Origin: Stieleria mannarensis
GTDB taxonomy: Bacteria > Planctomycetota > Planctomycetia > Pirellulales > Pirellulaceae
Reading direction: 5' to 3'
Assembly: GCF_014154935.1 (NCBI RefSeq)
Contig: NZ_JACEHH010000005.1
Span: 186,001 to 250,000 of the forward strand
DNA length: 64,000 bases
The notes beneath the pieces are model-generated. The model worked only from the letters and a program-made list of their open reading frames with translations, searched no databases and was not told the origin of the DNA. This document shows, one piece after another, positions 34,133 to 43,698 of this stretch; the stretch's first letter is position 1; the number at the start of each line of letters is the position of its first letter. Both the position numbers and the translations under genes were made by a program.

Positions 34133-35296
34133 ATGAAACGTATCGCCCTGTTTGCCGTCTGTTGTGCCGTCGTCGCCGCGTTGACATTGCGACCGGCCGA
34201 AGCCGAACCCTCGCTGGGGATCGGATCGAAAGCTCCCGCATTGGACATCGAGCATTACTTCCACGAGGACGACACGCGTGTGTCCGAATTCAAAAAGGGC
34301 AACGTCTACGTTGTCGAATTCTGGGCCACCTGGTGCGGACCCTGCATCGCCAGCATGCCGCACTTGGCCGAATTGCAAACCAAACATCGCAACGAGGGTG
34401 TCCAAATCATCAGCATTTCGGATGAGACGGTCGATGAAGTCGAAGCCTTGCTGGCAAAACCCTATCCCGGCAAAGACGTCTCGTTCGCCGAAGTCACCCT
34501 GCCGTACACGCTGACGACCGACCCCGACGGATCGACCCAACGCGATTACATGGAAGCTGCAGGCCAGAACGGCATTCCGACGTCTTTCCTGGTCGGCAAG
34601 ACGGGCATCATCGAATGGATCGGTCACCCGGGCGAGCTGGAAGAGCCACTGGAGGCGGTCCTGAACGACAGCTGGGACCGCGAAGCCTTTAAAGCGGAAA
34701 TCGAACGCGAGCAAAAGTTCCAGGAAATCCTTCAAGGGCTAGACCAGCTCGCCGGCCGCGGACGGTTCGACGAGGCCAGTAAAATGCTCGCCGACCAAAT
34801 CGCCGAAACCGACGACGCGGACTTGAAAGAACGACTGATCACCGTGCAACGCGCCGTCCAGCCGCAATTCAATTTCCTGTCCGGCAATCCGACCGAAGCC
34901 GACTTTGCGTTCTATCGAGAGGAACGCAAAGCGACCGAGGGGAATCCCCAAGCGTTGTTCCGCCACGCGATGACGCTTTACAACATCCTTCAAAACGGCG
35001 GAAAGATCGGACCGCTCGGTGGCGAAGCGATCGAAGCGTTGCGAAAAGAAATGGAGAATGTCGAGGACGACGGCAAGGTCGCGATGCTGGAACTGATCGC
35101 CCGGTTGCATGCAGCCGAAGAGCGTTTTGAAGACGCGATCAAAGCCGCCCAGCAGGGAGTCGAGCTCGCCGAGGGGGTTTCGCGAAGCCAAAAGCAACGC
35201 ATGTCGCTGTTGTTGGAGGATTTGAAGTCCAACCTGGAACAGGAATCTGACGGCGATTCAAAGAGCGATTCGGAAGCACCCGCGATCGAAGAGTGA
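34133..35296 (+). CDS. TlpA-like thioredoxin-domain protein
   Basis: ATG 34133 begins a signal peptide (MKRIALFAVCCAVVAALTL, cleavage near AEA-EPS); the frame to 34025 upstream is not needed. The 387-aa protein has a TlpA/ResA-type thioredoxin domain with VVEFWATWCGPCIASMPHL (WCGPC redox site), ISISDETVDEVEALL and GIPTSFLVG (cis-Pro region). A helical C-terminal ~200 residues with TPR-like character (ARLHAAEERFEDAIKAAQQG) ends in an acidic tail. It is presumably an exported thiol-disulfide reductase; its partner is unknown. Its stop is 4 bases from the UbiA gene, suggesting co-transcription. Confidence 0.85.
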   Translation: MKRIALFAVCCAVVAALTLRPAEAEPSLGIGSKAPALDIEHYFHEDDTRVSEFKKGNVYVVEFWATWCGPCIASMPHLAELQTKHRNEGVQIISISDETVDEVEALLAKPYPGKDVSFAEVTLPYTLTTDPDGSTQRDYMEAAGQNGIPTSFLVGKTGIIEWIGHPGELEEPLEAVLNDSWDREAFKAEIEREQKFQEILQGLDQLAGRGRFDEASKMLADQIAETDDADLKERLITVQRAVQPQFNFLSGNPTEADFAFYREERKATEGNPQALFRHAMTLYNILQNGGKIGPLGGEAIEALRKEMENVEDDGKVAMLELIARLHAAEERFEDAIKAAQQGVELAEGVSRSQKQRMSLLLEDLKSNLEQESDGDSKSDSEAPAIEE

Positions 35297-35300
35297 ATCG

Positions 35301-36392
35301 TTGACCGCTGAGCAAACTCCCCCGCACCCCACTTCCCAGGGCCCGGCTTCCCAGGGCCCGGCTTCCCAGGGCCCGGCTTCCCAGGGCCCGGCTTCCCAGG
35401 GCCCGGCTTCCCAGGGCCCGGCTTCCCAGGGCCCGGCTTCCCAGGGCCCGCTGCTTGCCTGGATGCAACTGGTTCGTCTGCCCAACGTGTTCACGGTGTT
35501 GGCGGACGTGGGGGCCGCGTTCTTGTTGGTCGCCGGCGGGCCCACGCCGCCGGTGCGGTTCGCGCTCGTGTTGGCCGCCGGCGTCGCGCTCTATTGGGCC
35601 GGCATGATCCTGAACGATGTTTTCGATTTGGAGAAAGACAAGGCGGAGCGGAAGATGCGGCCGATCGCCAGCGGTGCGATCTCGGTCAAACGTGCCAGGT
35701 CCGCCGGCTGGGCGTTTTTGATTCTGGGCGTGTTGTTGGCATCGGCATCGGGGTATGTGCCGGCGGATGGTCAGGCGACGACGTGGTTGCCTGCGGCGAT
35801 CGCGGTGGCGCTGGCCGGATTGATCGTGGCCTACGACGGGCCGCTCAAACCGACGCCGATCGCGCCGGCGGCGATGGGTGGCTGCCGCGTGTTGAGCTTT
35901 CTTTTGGGCGCGTCTCCCGTGTTGGCGCTGGCCGAAGGGATGCCGCTGCTCCCGCGTCACGTCTTGGCCATCGCGCTGGGATTTGGTGTCTACGTGATGG
36001 GGATCACCACGGTGGCCCGCGACGAAGCGATCGGAGGCCACCTGGTCAACTTGCGGACCGGTTTCGTCGTGATGCTCTTGGGCGGTGTGATGTTGGCCAT
36101 GGGGCCTGGGTTTGCTCCGCCGGAAACCCGCGTCTCATGGACGGTGCCGTCGGTGGGACAGTTCGGAATGTTGATCGCGTTGATTCTGTTTCCGATTTTT
36201 CTGCGCGGGTTACGTGCCCAAATCAATCCCGAACCGGCGGTGATCGGAAATCTGATCCGGATCAGCATCTTGACGATCATCCCGTTGTCGGCGGCGTTCG
36301 CGTTTTTGGGTGCCGGACCGGTCTGGGCGGTGATCGTCTTTGCGTTGGTCGCCCCGGCGATGTTGCTTGCGACGCGATTGCGGGTGACGTGA
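35301..36392 (+). CDS. UbiA-family prenyltransferase with a repeat-expanded N-terminus
   Basis: The TTG start at 35301 gives 363 aa. Residues ~12-51 are eight SQGPA repeats encoded by a perfect 15-bp tandem repeat. The enzyme proper begins near LLAWMQLVRLPNVFTVLAD and has the UbiA aspartate motif NDVFDLEKDKAERKMRP and the second polar region AYDGPLKPTP, with about eight hydrophobic helices. The true start might be ATG 35463 just after the repeat, which would leave the repeat as non-coding leader. UbiA enzymes transfer polyprenyl groups to aromatic or sugar acceptors in the membrane. The acceptor is unknown. The TIM-barrel gene follows after 1 base. Confidence 0.8.
   Translation: MTAEQTPPHPTSQGPASQGPASQGPASQGPASQGPASQGPASQGPASQGPLLAWMQLVRLPNVFTVLADVGAAFLLVAGGPTPPVRFALVLAAGVALYWAGMILNDVFDLEKDKAERKMRPIASGAISVKRARSAGWAFLILGVLLASASGYVPADGQATTWLPAAIAVALAGLIVAYDGPLKPTPIAPAAMGGCRVLSFLLGASPVLALAEGMPLLPRHVLAIALGFGVYVMGITTVARDEAIGGHLVNLRTGFVVMLLGGVMLAMGPGFAPPETRVSWTVPSVGQFGMLIALILFPIFLRGLRAQINPEPAVIGNLIRISILTIIPLSAAFAFLGAGPVWAVIVFALVAPAMLLATRLRVT
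35332..35451 (+). repeat. 15-bp tandem repeat (CTTCCCAGGGCCCGG), 8 copies
   Basis: Eight essentially identical 15-bp units lie inside the annotated N-terminus of the UbiA gene. The unit length is a multiple of three, so copy-number change would keep the frame and add or remove SQGPA blocks. Confidence 0.9.
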
Positions 36393-36393
36393 G

Positions 36394-37245
36394 ATGACGC
36401 CGGGGTTCCATTGCAGCAGTTTGGAGTTTCACCAACCGGCGACGTTGATCCCCAAGCTAGCTGAATTGGGCTTCGGCGCCGTTGCGGTTCGGCCGAGTCG
36501 CGGCCGCTGGGATCTGGACACGTCCTGGTTCGACTCGGTGTCGGCGGAGATCGCCGCGACGGCCAAGGAGCACGGGGTCGCGATCGTGATCGACCTGGAT
36601 GCGCCGTTCTACGATGACCCGGACTGGATCGATCCCTATTCCCTGGCCAGTCAAGACGCGACGATTCGCGATGCGGCGGCCGCCCAGATCCGCCGCTGGA
36701 TCGAGCGGACGGCGGAAATGGGTGCGGTCGCCACCACGTTTTCCACAGGCCGGGTGTGCCCGGGTAACCGCGACGCGGCGGGGACGGGCGATCACGGCGA
36801 ACAAATTTTGGAGCGGTTGGCCGGGGCGATCACCCCGCTGGTACAGCTGGCGTCGTCTTCGGGAGTGAACCTGGCGTTGCGGCCGGTGTCCGAACATGCG
36901 ATCGCCACGGTGGCCCACTTTGAGCGTTTCGGGCAATGGATCGGGACCGACGCGCCGTTGGGCTTGGCGGCCGATGTCGGGGAGATGTTACTGGGAGGTG
37001 AATTCCCGATCGGTGCCCGGTTGGCACGGCTGCAGCACCGATTGAGTTGCGTGTATCTGTGCGAACCGGATTTGGAACGCGGTTGTGACCAGCGGTTCGG
37101 TCATGGCGACATCGACCTGGGGCGGGTCTGGGAGGTGATGACCGAGAGTGGGTACGGCGGGCCGGCGGTGTTTCGTTGCTGTGGGCACGGGCGGTTGGGG
37201 TTGGTGTCGGCGCGGGAGGCGTTGGCGCTGTTGGATCCGTCATGA
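36394..37245 (+). CDS. Sugar-phosphate isomerase/epimerase-like TIM-barrel protein
   Basis: The ATG at 36394 follows the UbiA stop by one base. The 283-aa product has the xylose-isomerase-like TIM-barrel pattern (HCSSLEFHQPATLIPKLAEL, VAIVIDLDAPF, GVNLALRPVSEHA, LGLAADVGEMLLGG, HGDIDLGRVWEVM, YGGPAVFRC). These enzymes epimerise or isomerise sugars, usually with a divalent metal held by Glu/Asp/His. The UbiA plus xylose-isomerase-like pairing recalls part of the Ebo gene set (eboC and a TIM barrel), but no other ebo gene is here. The reaction is unknown. Confidence 0.72.
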   Translation: MTPGFHCSSLEFHQPATLIPKLAELGFGAVAVRPSRGRWDLDTSWFDSVSAEIAATAKEHGVAIVIDLDAPFYDDPDWIDPYSLASQDATIRDAAAAQIRRWIERTAEMGAVATTFSTGRVCPGNRDAAGTGDHGEQILERLAGAITPLVQLASSSGVNLALRPVSEHAIATVAHFERFGQWIGTDAPLGLAADVGEMLLGGEFPIGARLARLQHRLSCVYLCEPDLERGCDQRFGHGDIDLGRVWEVMTESGYGGPAVFRCCGHGRLGLVSAREALALLDPS

Positions 37246-37518
37246 CGGTCGCTGTTGTCCGGGTACGGTGACCCTTCCGGGCCCGTCGTCCGTGGGCCTC
37301 CGGGCGACGACCTGGAAAGGACGTGGTACCGGTGAGCCGTTGCAAATTCCGAGATCGATGTTGACTCAAACCCCGTGAAACACGAAAAAAGAGTTTCACA
37401 GGGGCGAATCTGCTGGACCCTGCTGGTTGGACAGTCGTATCATGAAATTGGTCTTGGGAAGTCCCCGCTTTCGGGCGGAGAGCGACCGGGTGGTCGTCGG
37501 GCTTGGCAGGGTGAGACG

Positions 37519-37815
37519 GTGGCGAAGGTGATGGAATTACTGAGTGATCCGGCCGTGAAGGCTGGTCTTGCACTACTGATTTTGATCATCGTGTCTGCCA
37601 GCGCATTTTTCCTTGTGTCAAGGTTGCGCGACTACACCAATGGAGACTGGGATTCGAGCTCCGATGGCCTTTTAAACTTGGAAGAAATGCGTTTGAAAGG
37701 TGACATCAGCGAGGAGGAATTCCGAACAATACAGGCAGCATCCCACGGTTCCGACGAAGGGGACGCTCCGGAGACACGGCCGCCAGTCGACACGGCGAGC
37801 GGTTGTAACGACTGA
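37519..37815 (+). CDS. Small membrane protein with a SHOCT-like C-terminal motif
   Basis: The frame opens upstream (GTG 37375), but the protein-like part begins at GTG 37519 (VAKVMELLSDPAVK), preceded by AGGGTGAGAC; ATG 37531 is the alternative. The ~98-aa product has one membrane helix (GLALLILIIVSASAFFLV), a short linker and LLNLEEMRLKGDISEEEFRT, which resembles the SHOCT motif (about 30 residues, often at protein C-termini) found in small planctomycete membrane proteins. The role is unknown, possibly oligomerisation. Confidence 0.65.
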   Translation: MAKVMELLSDPAVKAGLALLILIIVSASAFFLVSRLRDYTNGDWDSSSDGLLNLEEMRLKGDISEEEFRTIQAASHGSDEGDAPETRPPVDTASGCND

Positions 37816-38237
37816 GACGATCTTCGTCGGATTGAACCTTCCATTGATTCAGTGACGAATCAATTTGTTCCGACGTGCACGATGCCACCTTTTCCGCAGT
37901 TGGCCCTCCCAATTTTCCTGGGCAATCGGCTTCGGAAACCATTTACCCACTAAGTTTACCAACCAGGGCTCAGGCATCCGTTACGGACGACTCTTTTAAC
38001 TCACCTCCCGCTCGGAAGCGGATGACGCATCGTTTGATGATTCATCGTCTTCCCAGCAATGACGCGAAAGAGATGCTTGGGCTGTGGGCCGAACCGTTTG
38101 AAGCTTTCAATCGGCGCGTCCCTGCTTGTCGACTGGATACGTAGCGTGGTGGAGGATCGGCTTGTGCCGGTCCCCCAACACCTTCCCTGCGTGGTCGACC
38201 GGCCGGCGAGTCGTTTGAAGCACATAAGGAGTCGTTT
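37816..38237. other. Gap upstream of clpX, no gene seen
   Basis: This 422-base gap has no credible coding frame. It must include the clpX promoter; an AAGGAG ribosome-binding site at 38224-38229 lies 8 bases before the clpX ATG. I see no clear repeat, terminator or riboswitch. Confidence 0.6.
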
Positions 38238-39518
38238 ATGCCCGTCAAGGATAACAACAGTACCACGCGCAGTAGCTCGTCGAACAAGAAGAACGCGTTT
38301 TGTTCGTTCTGCCGAAAGAGCTATCGTGACGTCGGTCCATTGGTCGAAGGGCCAGGCGACGTTTATATCTGCGCCGAATGTATTGATCTGTGCCAATCGA
38401 TCTTGGAACAGGAGGAGCGCCGTCGCGGTCCGAGCAAGCAGCTGTTCAGCGACATCCCTTCCCCGCGCAAGATCGTCGAGCACCTGGACGAATACGTGAT
38501 CGGCCAGGCGTCCGCCAAACGCGTCTTGGCTGTCGCCGTTCACAATCACTACAAGCGATTGACCAGTGATTGGGAAGGCGGCAGCGATGTCGAGATCGAA
38601 AAGAGCAACATCCTGTTGGTCGGCCCGACCGGCAGCGGTAAAACGCTGTTGGCCCGCTCGCTGGCCCGCATGTTGGACGTGCCCTTTGCGATCGGCGACG
38701 CGACGACGTTGACCGAAGCCGGTTACGTCGGTGAAGACGTCGAGAACCTGTTGCTGAAATTGCTGCACGCGGCCGACTTTGACGTCGAGGCCGCCCAGCG
38801 AGGCATCTTGTACATCGACGAGGTCGACAAGATCGGCAAGACCGGCGGCAACGTCTCGATCACCCGCGACGTTTCCGGCGAAGGCGTCCAGCAAAGTCTG
38901 CTCAAGATGCTCGAAGGCACCGTTGCCAACGTGCCACCCCAGGGCGGACGGAAGCATCCCGAGCAACAGTACATCCAGCTGGACACCAGCAACATCCTGT
39001 TCATCGTCGGCGGAACCTTTGTCGGAATCGAAGACATCATTCGAGACCGGCTGGGGCACAAAACGCTCGGCTTCGGCGAAGGCGCCGGACGTCTGAACGA
39101 ACAGACGCACAGCGAATTGGTCGCCGAGATCCAAGTCGAGGACGTGATGCAGTTCGGGCTGATCCCCGAGCTGGTCGGACGTCTGCCGGTCGTCAGCTAC
39201 CTGCAAGAGCTGGATGAAGAGGGCTTGGTCCAAGTCCTGCGTGAACCGAAAAACGCGCTGACCAAACAGTTCGAAGCGCTATTCAAAATGGAGAATTGCG
39301 AGCTGCACTTCACCGATGGAGCACTGCACCAGATCGCCCGCAAGGCCCTCAACAAAGGCGTCGGAGCCCGGGGACTGAGGGGGATTCTGGAGGAAGTGAT
39401 GTTGGACATCATGTACGAATTGCCCGAGCAAGAAGAGGGCAAGGTGTACACGATCGACGAGGACGTGGTCGCCGGAAAGCACAAGCTGTTCCAGATGCCC
39501 ACCACCAAGAGCGCCTAG
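38238..39518 (+). CDS. clpX: ATP-dependent Clp protease ATPase subunit ClpX
   Basis: The 426-aa AAA+ unfoldase delivers substrates to ClpP. It has the N-terminal zinc-binding domain with Cys22/Cys25 (FCSFC) and Cys45/Cys48 (ICAEC), Walker A GPTGSGKT (129-136), Walker [11 protein letters not shown] (~189-198), a pore-loop-type GYVGEDVE, the ClpP-contact region near [12 protein letters not shown] and sensor-2 motif [15 protein letters not shown]. The IGF-type ClpP-docking loop is not obvious, and clpP is not adjacent. An AAGGAG ribosome-binding site precedes the ATG and a clear intrinsic terminator follows. Confidence 0.97.
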   Translation: MPVKDNNSTTRSSSSNKKNAFCSFCRKSYRDVGPLVEGPGDVYICAECIDLCQSILEQEERRRGPSKQLFSDIPSPRKIVEHLDEYVIGQASAKRVLAVAVHNHYKRLTSDWEGGSDVEIEKSNILLVGPTGSGKTLLARSLARMLDVPFAIGDATTLTEAGYVGEDVENLLLKLLHAADFDVEAAQRGILYIDEVDKIGKTGGNVSITRDVSGEGVQQSLLKMLEGTVANVPPQGGRKHPEQQYIQLDTSNILFIVGGTFVGIEDIIRDRLGHKTLGFGEGAGRLNEQTHSELVAEIQVEDVMQFGLIPELVGRLPVVSYLQELDEEGLVQVLREPKNALTKQFEALFKMENCELHFTDGALHQIARKALNKGVGARGLRGILEEVMLDIMYELPEQEEGKVYTIDEDVVAGKHKLFQMPTTKSA

Positions 39519-39565
39519 CGGCGCCCCTCCCAAGCGACGTCCTGATCGCGAATCACTTCCGCGTC

Positions 39566-39604
39566 AAAACGCCGATGGCCTCCCCCCGCCATCGGCGTTT
39601 TTTT
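39566..39604 (+). terminator. Intrinsic terminator of clpX
   Basis: AAACGCCGATGGC and GCCATCGGCGTTT form a perfect 13-bp stem around a short C-rich loop (TTCCCCCC-like), followed by a run of seven T residues. It lies 47 bases after the clpX stop. Confidence 0.95.
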
Positions 39605-39832
39605 GTGCGCTGCCTGAGCGGGAAACAGTTGAAACGTGTTCAAGCGACCGATACCATCAGGGGTGCGTGATTCACGCCTTTAGGGGGAGATGCATTTTCG
39701 GGTGTCTGCGGTTTCGGGTGTCTGCGGTTTCGGAAGCCTCCGCGCCCGTCGGAACGGACGAACCGCGGTGGGCGGCGTGCTTGATCATCAATCCCGATTG
39801 AATTCAGAAATGTTTATCGCACGAGGATTCGA

Positions 39833-41755
39833 ATGAACGTCAGGCCCTGGTTAACAGCTTTGTTGCTATGCTTGTTCGGCACTGTCTCTTTGCGGGGCCA
39901 GGATGAAATCAAACCTCTGGTCCAAGACACACGGCCTTGGCGGATCTCTACCGACTCGGGTGCCACCAAGCTGGACGCCAAGTTGCTCGCGATGAAGGGC
40001 GGAGTGCTTACCTTTGAGAACACGGACGGGTCGACGCGCAAAGTTCCGCTTGGCCGACTGGTCGCGGAGGACCGCAGGACGGCGTTGATCGATCGCGTCG
40101 GTAGTGGCGTTGTCGTGATCAGCGCCAAGAATATTTACGGAGAACCGTCTGCTTTTGGGAGCGGTTTTCTGATTCACGCTTCAGGCTTGGTGGTGACAAA
40201 CTACCACGTCATTGGAGGTGCGGGCGAGATCGAGGTGACGTTCCGAGACGAAAGCGAGCCGCGCAGTGCAGAATTGATGAGCGTCGATCGCGAGCATGAC
40301 ATTGCGATCCTTCGCGTTGAGGGCATTCCGTCAAACGTGCATGTCATCGAAATATTGAGCAACCAGTTGCCGGCACTGGGCACCTCTGTCTGGACGCTCG
40401 GTCATCCCAACGGATTGACCAACACGGCCGGTTGGGGGCAGATCAGCGCGGTCCGAAAGACGAACGAGATGCCCGCTCGCCTGCGGCAGGCCTTGAGGTC
40501 ACCAGAGCAGAGTCGGTGGCTTCAGACGACCGCCGTGCTCGCCCAGGGAAGCAGCGGAGGACCGCTGCTAAGTGAAGACGGTAAAGCGATCGGGATCAAT
40601 ACGTTCCTGCTGAGCCCTCAACTGGGATTTGCGGTGCACATCGCCCACGCCCGAGACGCCTACCTCAAAGCACGGGAAGGCACACCGCTGGCACTCCCGA
40701 TGGCTCCCGGCGAGAACGAAGACCCCATGGCATGGCTCAGCCGGGAAGTCGGAGGCGTCTTGAAGGAATATTCCGAGCGGTATGCCGAAATCGAAAAGGC
40801 TGTTCCCACATTGGGGCAAGCGAAAGCGATTGCTCGTGTGGGGGAATTATCAACCAAGCATTGCAAACAGCTGCTCGTCTTGGCCAAAGAGAATCCGGGC
40901 AGTTGGCCCGCCGTCCAGGCCCTCGCGTACGCGGCACAACTGTGCCAACAGCAAGACGACGACGTGATGTTGCAAGAGGTCTGTGACCTGGCATTGGAAT
41001 ATCATCACAGCGGAAAACATCTGCACGCGGTCACCAAAGCGGTTGCGAGGCAACCGAACGAGATCGCTCGTGATTTCTGCCGCCAAGTTTTGAACAAAAG
41101 CCCGCACGAGCAAGTCCGCCAAGCAGCCAGCCTGGGGCTGATCGGCAATTTGCTCGGATGGCTGAATCAGCCCGATTCGATCGACTTGGACCAGATCAAT
41201 CGACGGCGAGATGAAGTCGAATCACTGACCGATCAGCTGGTACAATCAATGGCCAATTCGGACGATGACTCACAAAAGCAAGAAGCGGAAATACTGTCCA
41301 AACTGCTCCGCCAACAATTTGAGTCCATTAAGGTCGGGAAGCAGGCGCCTGAGATTAGGGGGGTTGATGCGGCGGGTGTGAATTTCCAGCTGAGCGACTA
41401 CAGGGGAAAAGTTGTCTTGTTGGATTTCTTTGCCGACTGGTGTCCGTATTGCAAGCAGATGTATCCGAACGAACGTGAAATGGTTCAACGGCTCGCCGAC
41501 CGGCCGTTCGCACTTTTGGGAGTCCACTGTGAGAGTCAAAAAGTGCTGCAAAAATTGATCGACAACAAGACGGTGACTTGGCGAAGCTGGGCCGACGGAG
41601 ATCAAGGCCCGATCGCGAACAATTGGTCCGTCACCAGCTTTCCCACGCTCGTTCTGGTCGACGCACGGGGAATCGTCCGCTGGCAAAGCGGCGGCGCCCC
41701 CGAGGAAGCTGTTTTAAACGAGCATATCGAAGATCTGATACTCGAAGCGGAATAA
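39833..41755 (+). CDS. Secreted trypsin-like protease fused to a thioredoxin domain
   Basis: The 640-aa protein starts with a signal peptide (LTALLLCLFGTVSLRG). A trypsin-like domain of HtrA type follows, with the triad His125 (TNYHV), Asp156 (DREHDIAIL) and Ser241 (GSSGGP). A helical middle region (about 300-490) links it to a TlpA-like thioredoxin domain with GKVVLLDFFADWCPYCKQMY (WCPYC 536-540) and SFPTLVLVD. No PDZ domain is seen. The combination of an exported protease and a redox domain in one chain suggests coupling of thiol state and proteolysis in the periplasm. That is inference. All key catalytic residues are present. Confidence 0.88.
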   Translation: MNVRPWLTALLLCLFGTVSLRGQDEIKPLVQDTRPWRISTDSGATKLDAKLLAMKGGVLTFENTDGSTRKVPLGRLVAEDRRTALIDRVGSGVVVISAKNIYGEPSAFGSGFLIHASGLVVTNYHVIGGAGEIEVTFRDESEPRSAELMSVDREHDIAILRVEGIPSNVHVIEILSNQLPALGTSVWTLGHPNGLTNTAGWGQISAVRKTNEMPARLRQALRSPEQSRWLQTTAVLAQGSSGGPLLSEDGKAIGINTFLLSPQLGFAVHIAHARDAYLKAREGTPLALPMAPGENEDPMAWLSREVGGVLKEYSERYAEIEKAVPTLGQAKAIARVGELSTKHCKQLLVLAKENPGSWPAVQALAYAAQLCQQQDDDVMLQEVCDLALEYHHSGKHLHAVTKAVARQPNEIARDFCRQVLNKSPHEQVRQAASLGLIGNLLGWLNQPDSIDLDQINRRRDEVESLTDQLVQSMANSDDDSQKQEAEILSKLLRQQFESIKVGKQAPEIRGVDAAGVNFQLSDYRGKVVLLDFFADWCPYCKQMYPNEREMVQRLADRPFALLGVHCESQKVLQKLIDNKTVTWRSWADGDQGPIANNWSVTSFPTLVLVDARGIVRWQSGGAPEEAVLNEHIEDLILEAE

Positions 41756-41775
41756 CGATGAACCGTCGTCGTCGC

Positions 41776-43689
41776 TCACCCGGCCCACTGCCGCAGCCAT
41801 TTCTCTAGGATTAATAGATTCCACAAGCGGTAGCCGTGGTTGTTTTCCATCCGTTCGTGTTGGCCGACCAGGCGTTCGACGGCTTCGCGGCGGAAATAGG
41901 GGGCGATCCGGGCGTCGTCGGCGAGCAGCGTGTCGTGCACCATGGGCTTGAGTTCGTTGCGGAACCAGGCGCCGATCGGGATTCCGAATCCCATCTTCTT
42001 GCGGGTGAAAATCGACTTCGGGATCGTCGATCCGAACGCGTCTTGCAGCAGCAGTTTGCCGCGGCGGCCGCGGAACTTTAGATGCACCGACAACGATGCG
42101 GCGAACTCGACGACGCGATGGTCCAACATCGGTTGCCGGACTTCCAGTGAATGGGCCATCGATGCGATGTCGACTTTCGTGCACAGGTCACAGGGCAGGT
42201 AGGACAGAATGTCGGTGATCGACGCTTGCGTGACCAGGTCGCGTCCTTCACTGCGATCCCAAATCGCGCCCAGGAACTCGAACGGGTCTTCCCCCGGCAA
42301 TCGTTCGACAAACGCGTCGGTGTACAGGTCCGCCCGCATCCGTTCGGGAAAAATCTGCAGCCAATTCAGATAACGTCGCGCTTCGGGTTGGCCGAGGGCT
42401 TCGAAAAAGCGTTTGGCGCGTCGCGTGATCGAATACTGTTTGTTGTTGTCGGGCAGGCGTTGGATCAATCCGATGCCCGGCGTCTTGTGAATGGGAAACA
42501 TCTTTCGCAGTCGCGTGCTCAACCACAGCGCACGGTAGCGATCGTAACCGGCAAACAATTCATCGCCGCCGTCACCGGAGAGAGCGACGGTGACTTCGCG
42601 GCGGGTTAACTCGGACAAGTACCAGGTCGGCACGGCAGACGAGTCGCCGAAGGGTTCGTCATAGTGCCAGACCAATTTGTCGATGATCTCGACGCCATCG
42701 GGTTGGACTTCGAAGCGTTGGTGGTTGGTCCCCAAGTGCTCGGCGACTTGAGCCGCGTAACCGGTCTCATCAAAGTCCGCGATCGGGAACCCGATACTGA
42801 AGGTGCGGATCGGCGTGTCGCCTTTCTGACGCTGGGCGATCGCGGTGATCAGGGACGAATCGATCCCGCCGGAGAGGAATGATCCCAGCGGGACGTCGCT
42901 TTGCAACCGCAACCGCACCGAATCGGTTAACAGTTCCTGCAGCCGCTCGGTCGCCTCGGCCTTGCTGCGGGGCACTTCGACGGTGGGGTCAAAATCCCAG
43001 TAGCGCTGGACGGTCAGGTTGCCTTTTTCGAAAACGGCGACGTGGCCTGGGGGCAGTTTCCGCACGCCCTTCCAGATCGTTCCGGGATGGGGAATGTATT
43101 GGTACGTCAAAAACTCATCGATCGCGGCGGGATCGATTTCGTTGCACACCCCGGGAACGGCTGCCAGGCACTTCAGCTCGCTGCCAAACACCAATCGACC
43201 ACCGACGACGGCGTAGTAGAGTGGCTTTTGTCCGATCCGGTCACGGGCGAGCACGAGTCGGCTGCGTCGGGAATCCCAGATCGCGATCGCGAACATGCCG
43301 TTGAGTTCGGCAAAGCAATCAATGCCCAGGTCCTCGTACAGGTGCAGGATCGATTCGCCGTCACCGTGGGTGGCAAACCGGTGGCCGCTGCCTTCGAGCC
43401 GATGGCGAAGCGATTGGAAATTGTAGATCTCGCCGTTGAAAACCATTCGCACGCCGCCGTCTTCATTGGACATCGGCTGGGGCGCGCCTTCCACATCGAT
43501 GATCGAAAGGCGGCGAAAGCCGAGTGCAACGCCGTAGCGTCGTCCCTGGCCATCGCGTTGATCGTTGTCGATCCAACAGCGGTCGTCGTCCGGACCGCGA
43601 TGCGCGATCGCATCGGTCATCTTGCGTAACTGCGACTCATCGATCGACAGTGAGTCGCTCTGCCAGACTGCTCCGGTGATTCCGCACAT
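41776..43689 (-). CDS. asnB: Asparagine synthase (glutamine-hydrolysing)
   Basis: The 637-aa protein has the N-terminal class II glutaminase domain, with catalytic Cys2 (MCGITGAVW) exposed after Met removal and HRGPDDDR, and a C-terminal AMP-forming synthetase domain with the PP-loop SGGIDSSLI and LSGDGGDELFAGYDRYR. This layout makes asparagine from aspartate with glutamine as nitrogen donor. Family members also occur in exopolysaccharide or peptide tailoring clusters, but nothing next to it suggests that. The Ser/Thr kinase lies 10 bases upstream on the same strand; the two may share a transcript. Confidence 0.93.
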   Translation of the reverse strand: MCGITGAVWQSDSLSIDESQLRKMTDAIAHRGPDDDRCWIDNDQRDGQGRRYGVALGFRRLSIIDVEGAPQPMSNEDGGVRMVFNGEIYNFQSLRHRLEGSGHRFATHGDGESILHLYEDLGIDCFAELNGMFAIAIWDSRRSRLVLARDRIGQKPLYYAVVGGRLVFGSELKCLAAVPGVCNEIDPAAIDEFLTYQYIPHPGTIWKGVRKLPPGHVAVFEKGNLTVQRYWDFDPTVEVPRSKAEATERLQELLTDSVRLRLQSDVPLGSFLSGGIDSSLITAIAQRQKGDTPIRTFSIGFPIADFDETGYAAQVAEHLGTNHQRFEVQPDGVEIIDKLVWHYDEPFGDSSAVPTWYLSELTRREVTVALSGDGGDELFAGYDRYRALWLSTRLRKMFPIHKTPGIGLIQRLPDNNKQYSITRRAKRFFEALGQPEARRYLNWLQIFPERMRADLYTDAFVERLPGEDPFEFLGAIWDRSEGRDLVTQASITDILSYLPCDLCTKVDIASMAHSLEVRQPMLDHRVVEFAASLSVHLKFRGRRGKLLLQDAFGSTIPKSIFTRKKMGFGIPIGAWFRNELKPMVHDTLLADDARIAPYFRREAVERLVGQHERMENNHGYRLWNLLILEKWLRQWAG

Positions 43690-43698
43690 TGGCTCGGG

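Noticed and set aside
38001-39233. 410-codon minus-strand frame opposite clpX
   Set aside because: Antisense shadow of clpX; high-GC coding DNA leaves the opposite strand open.
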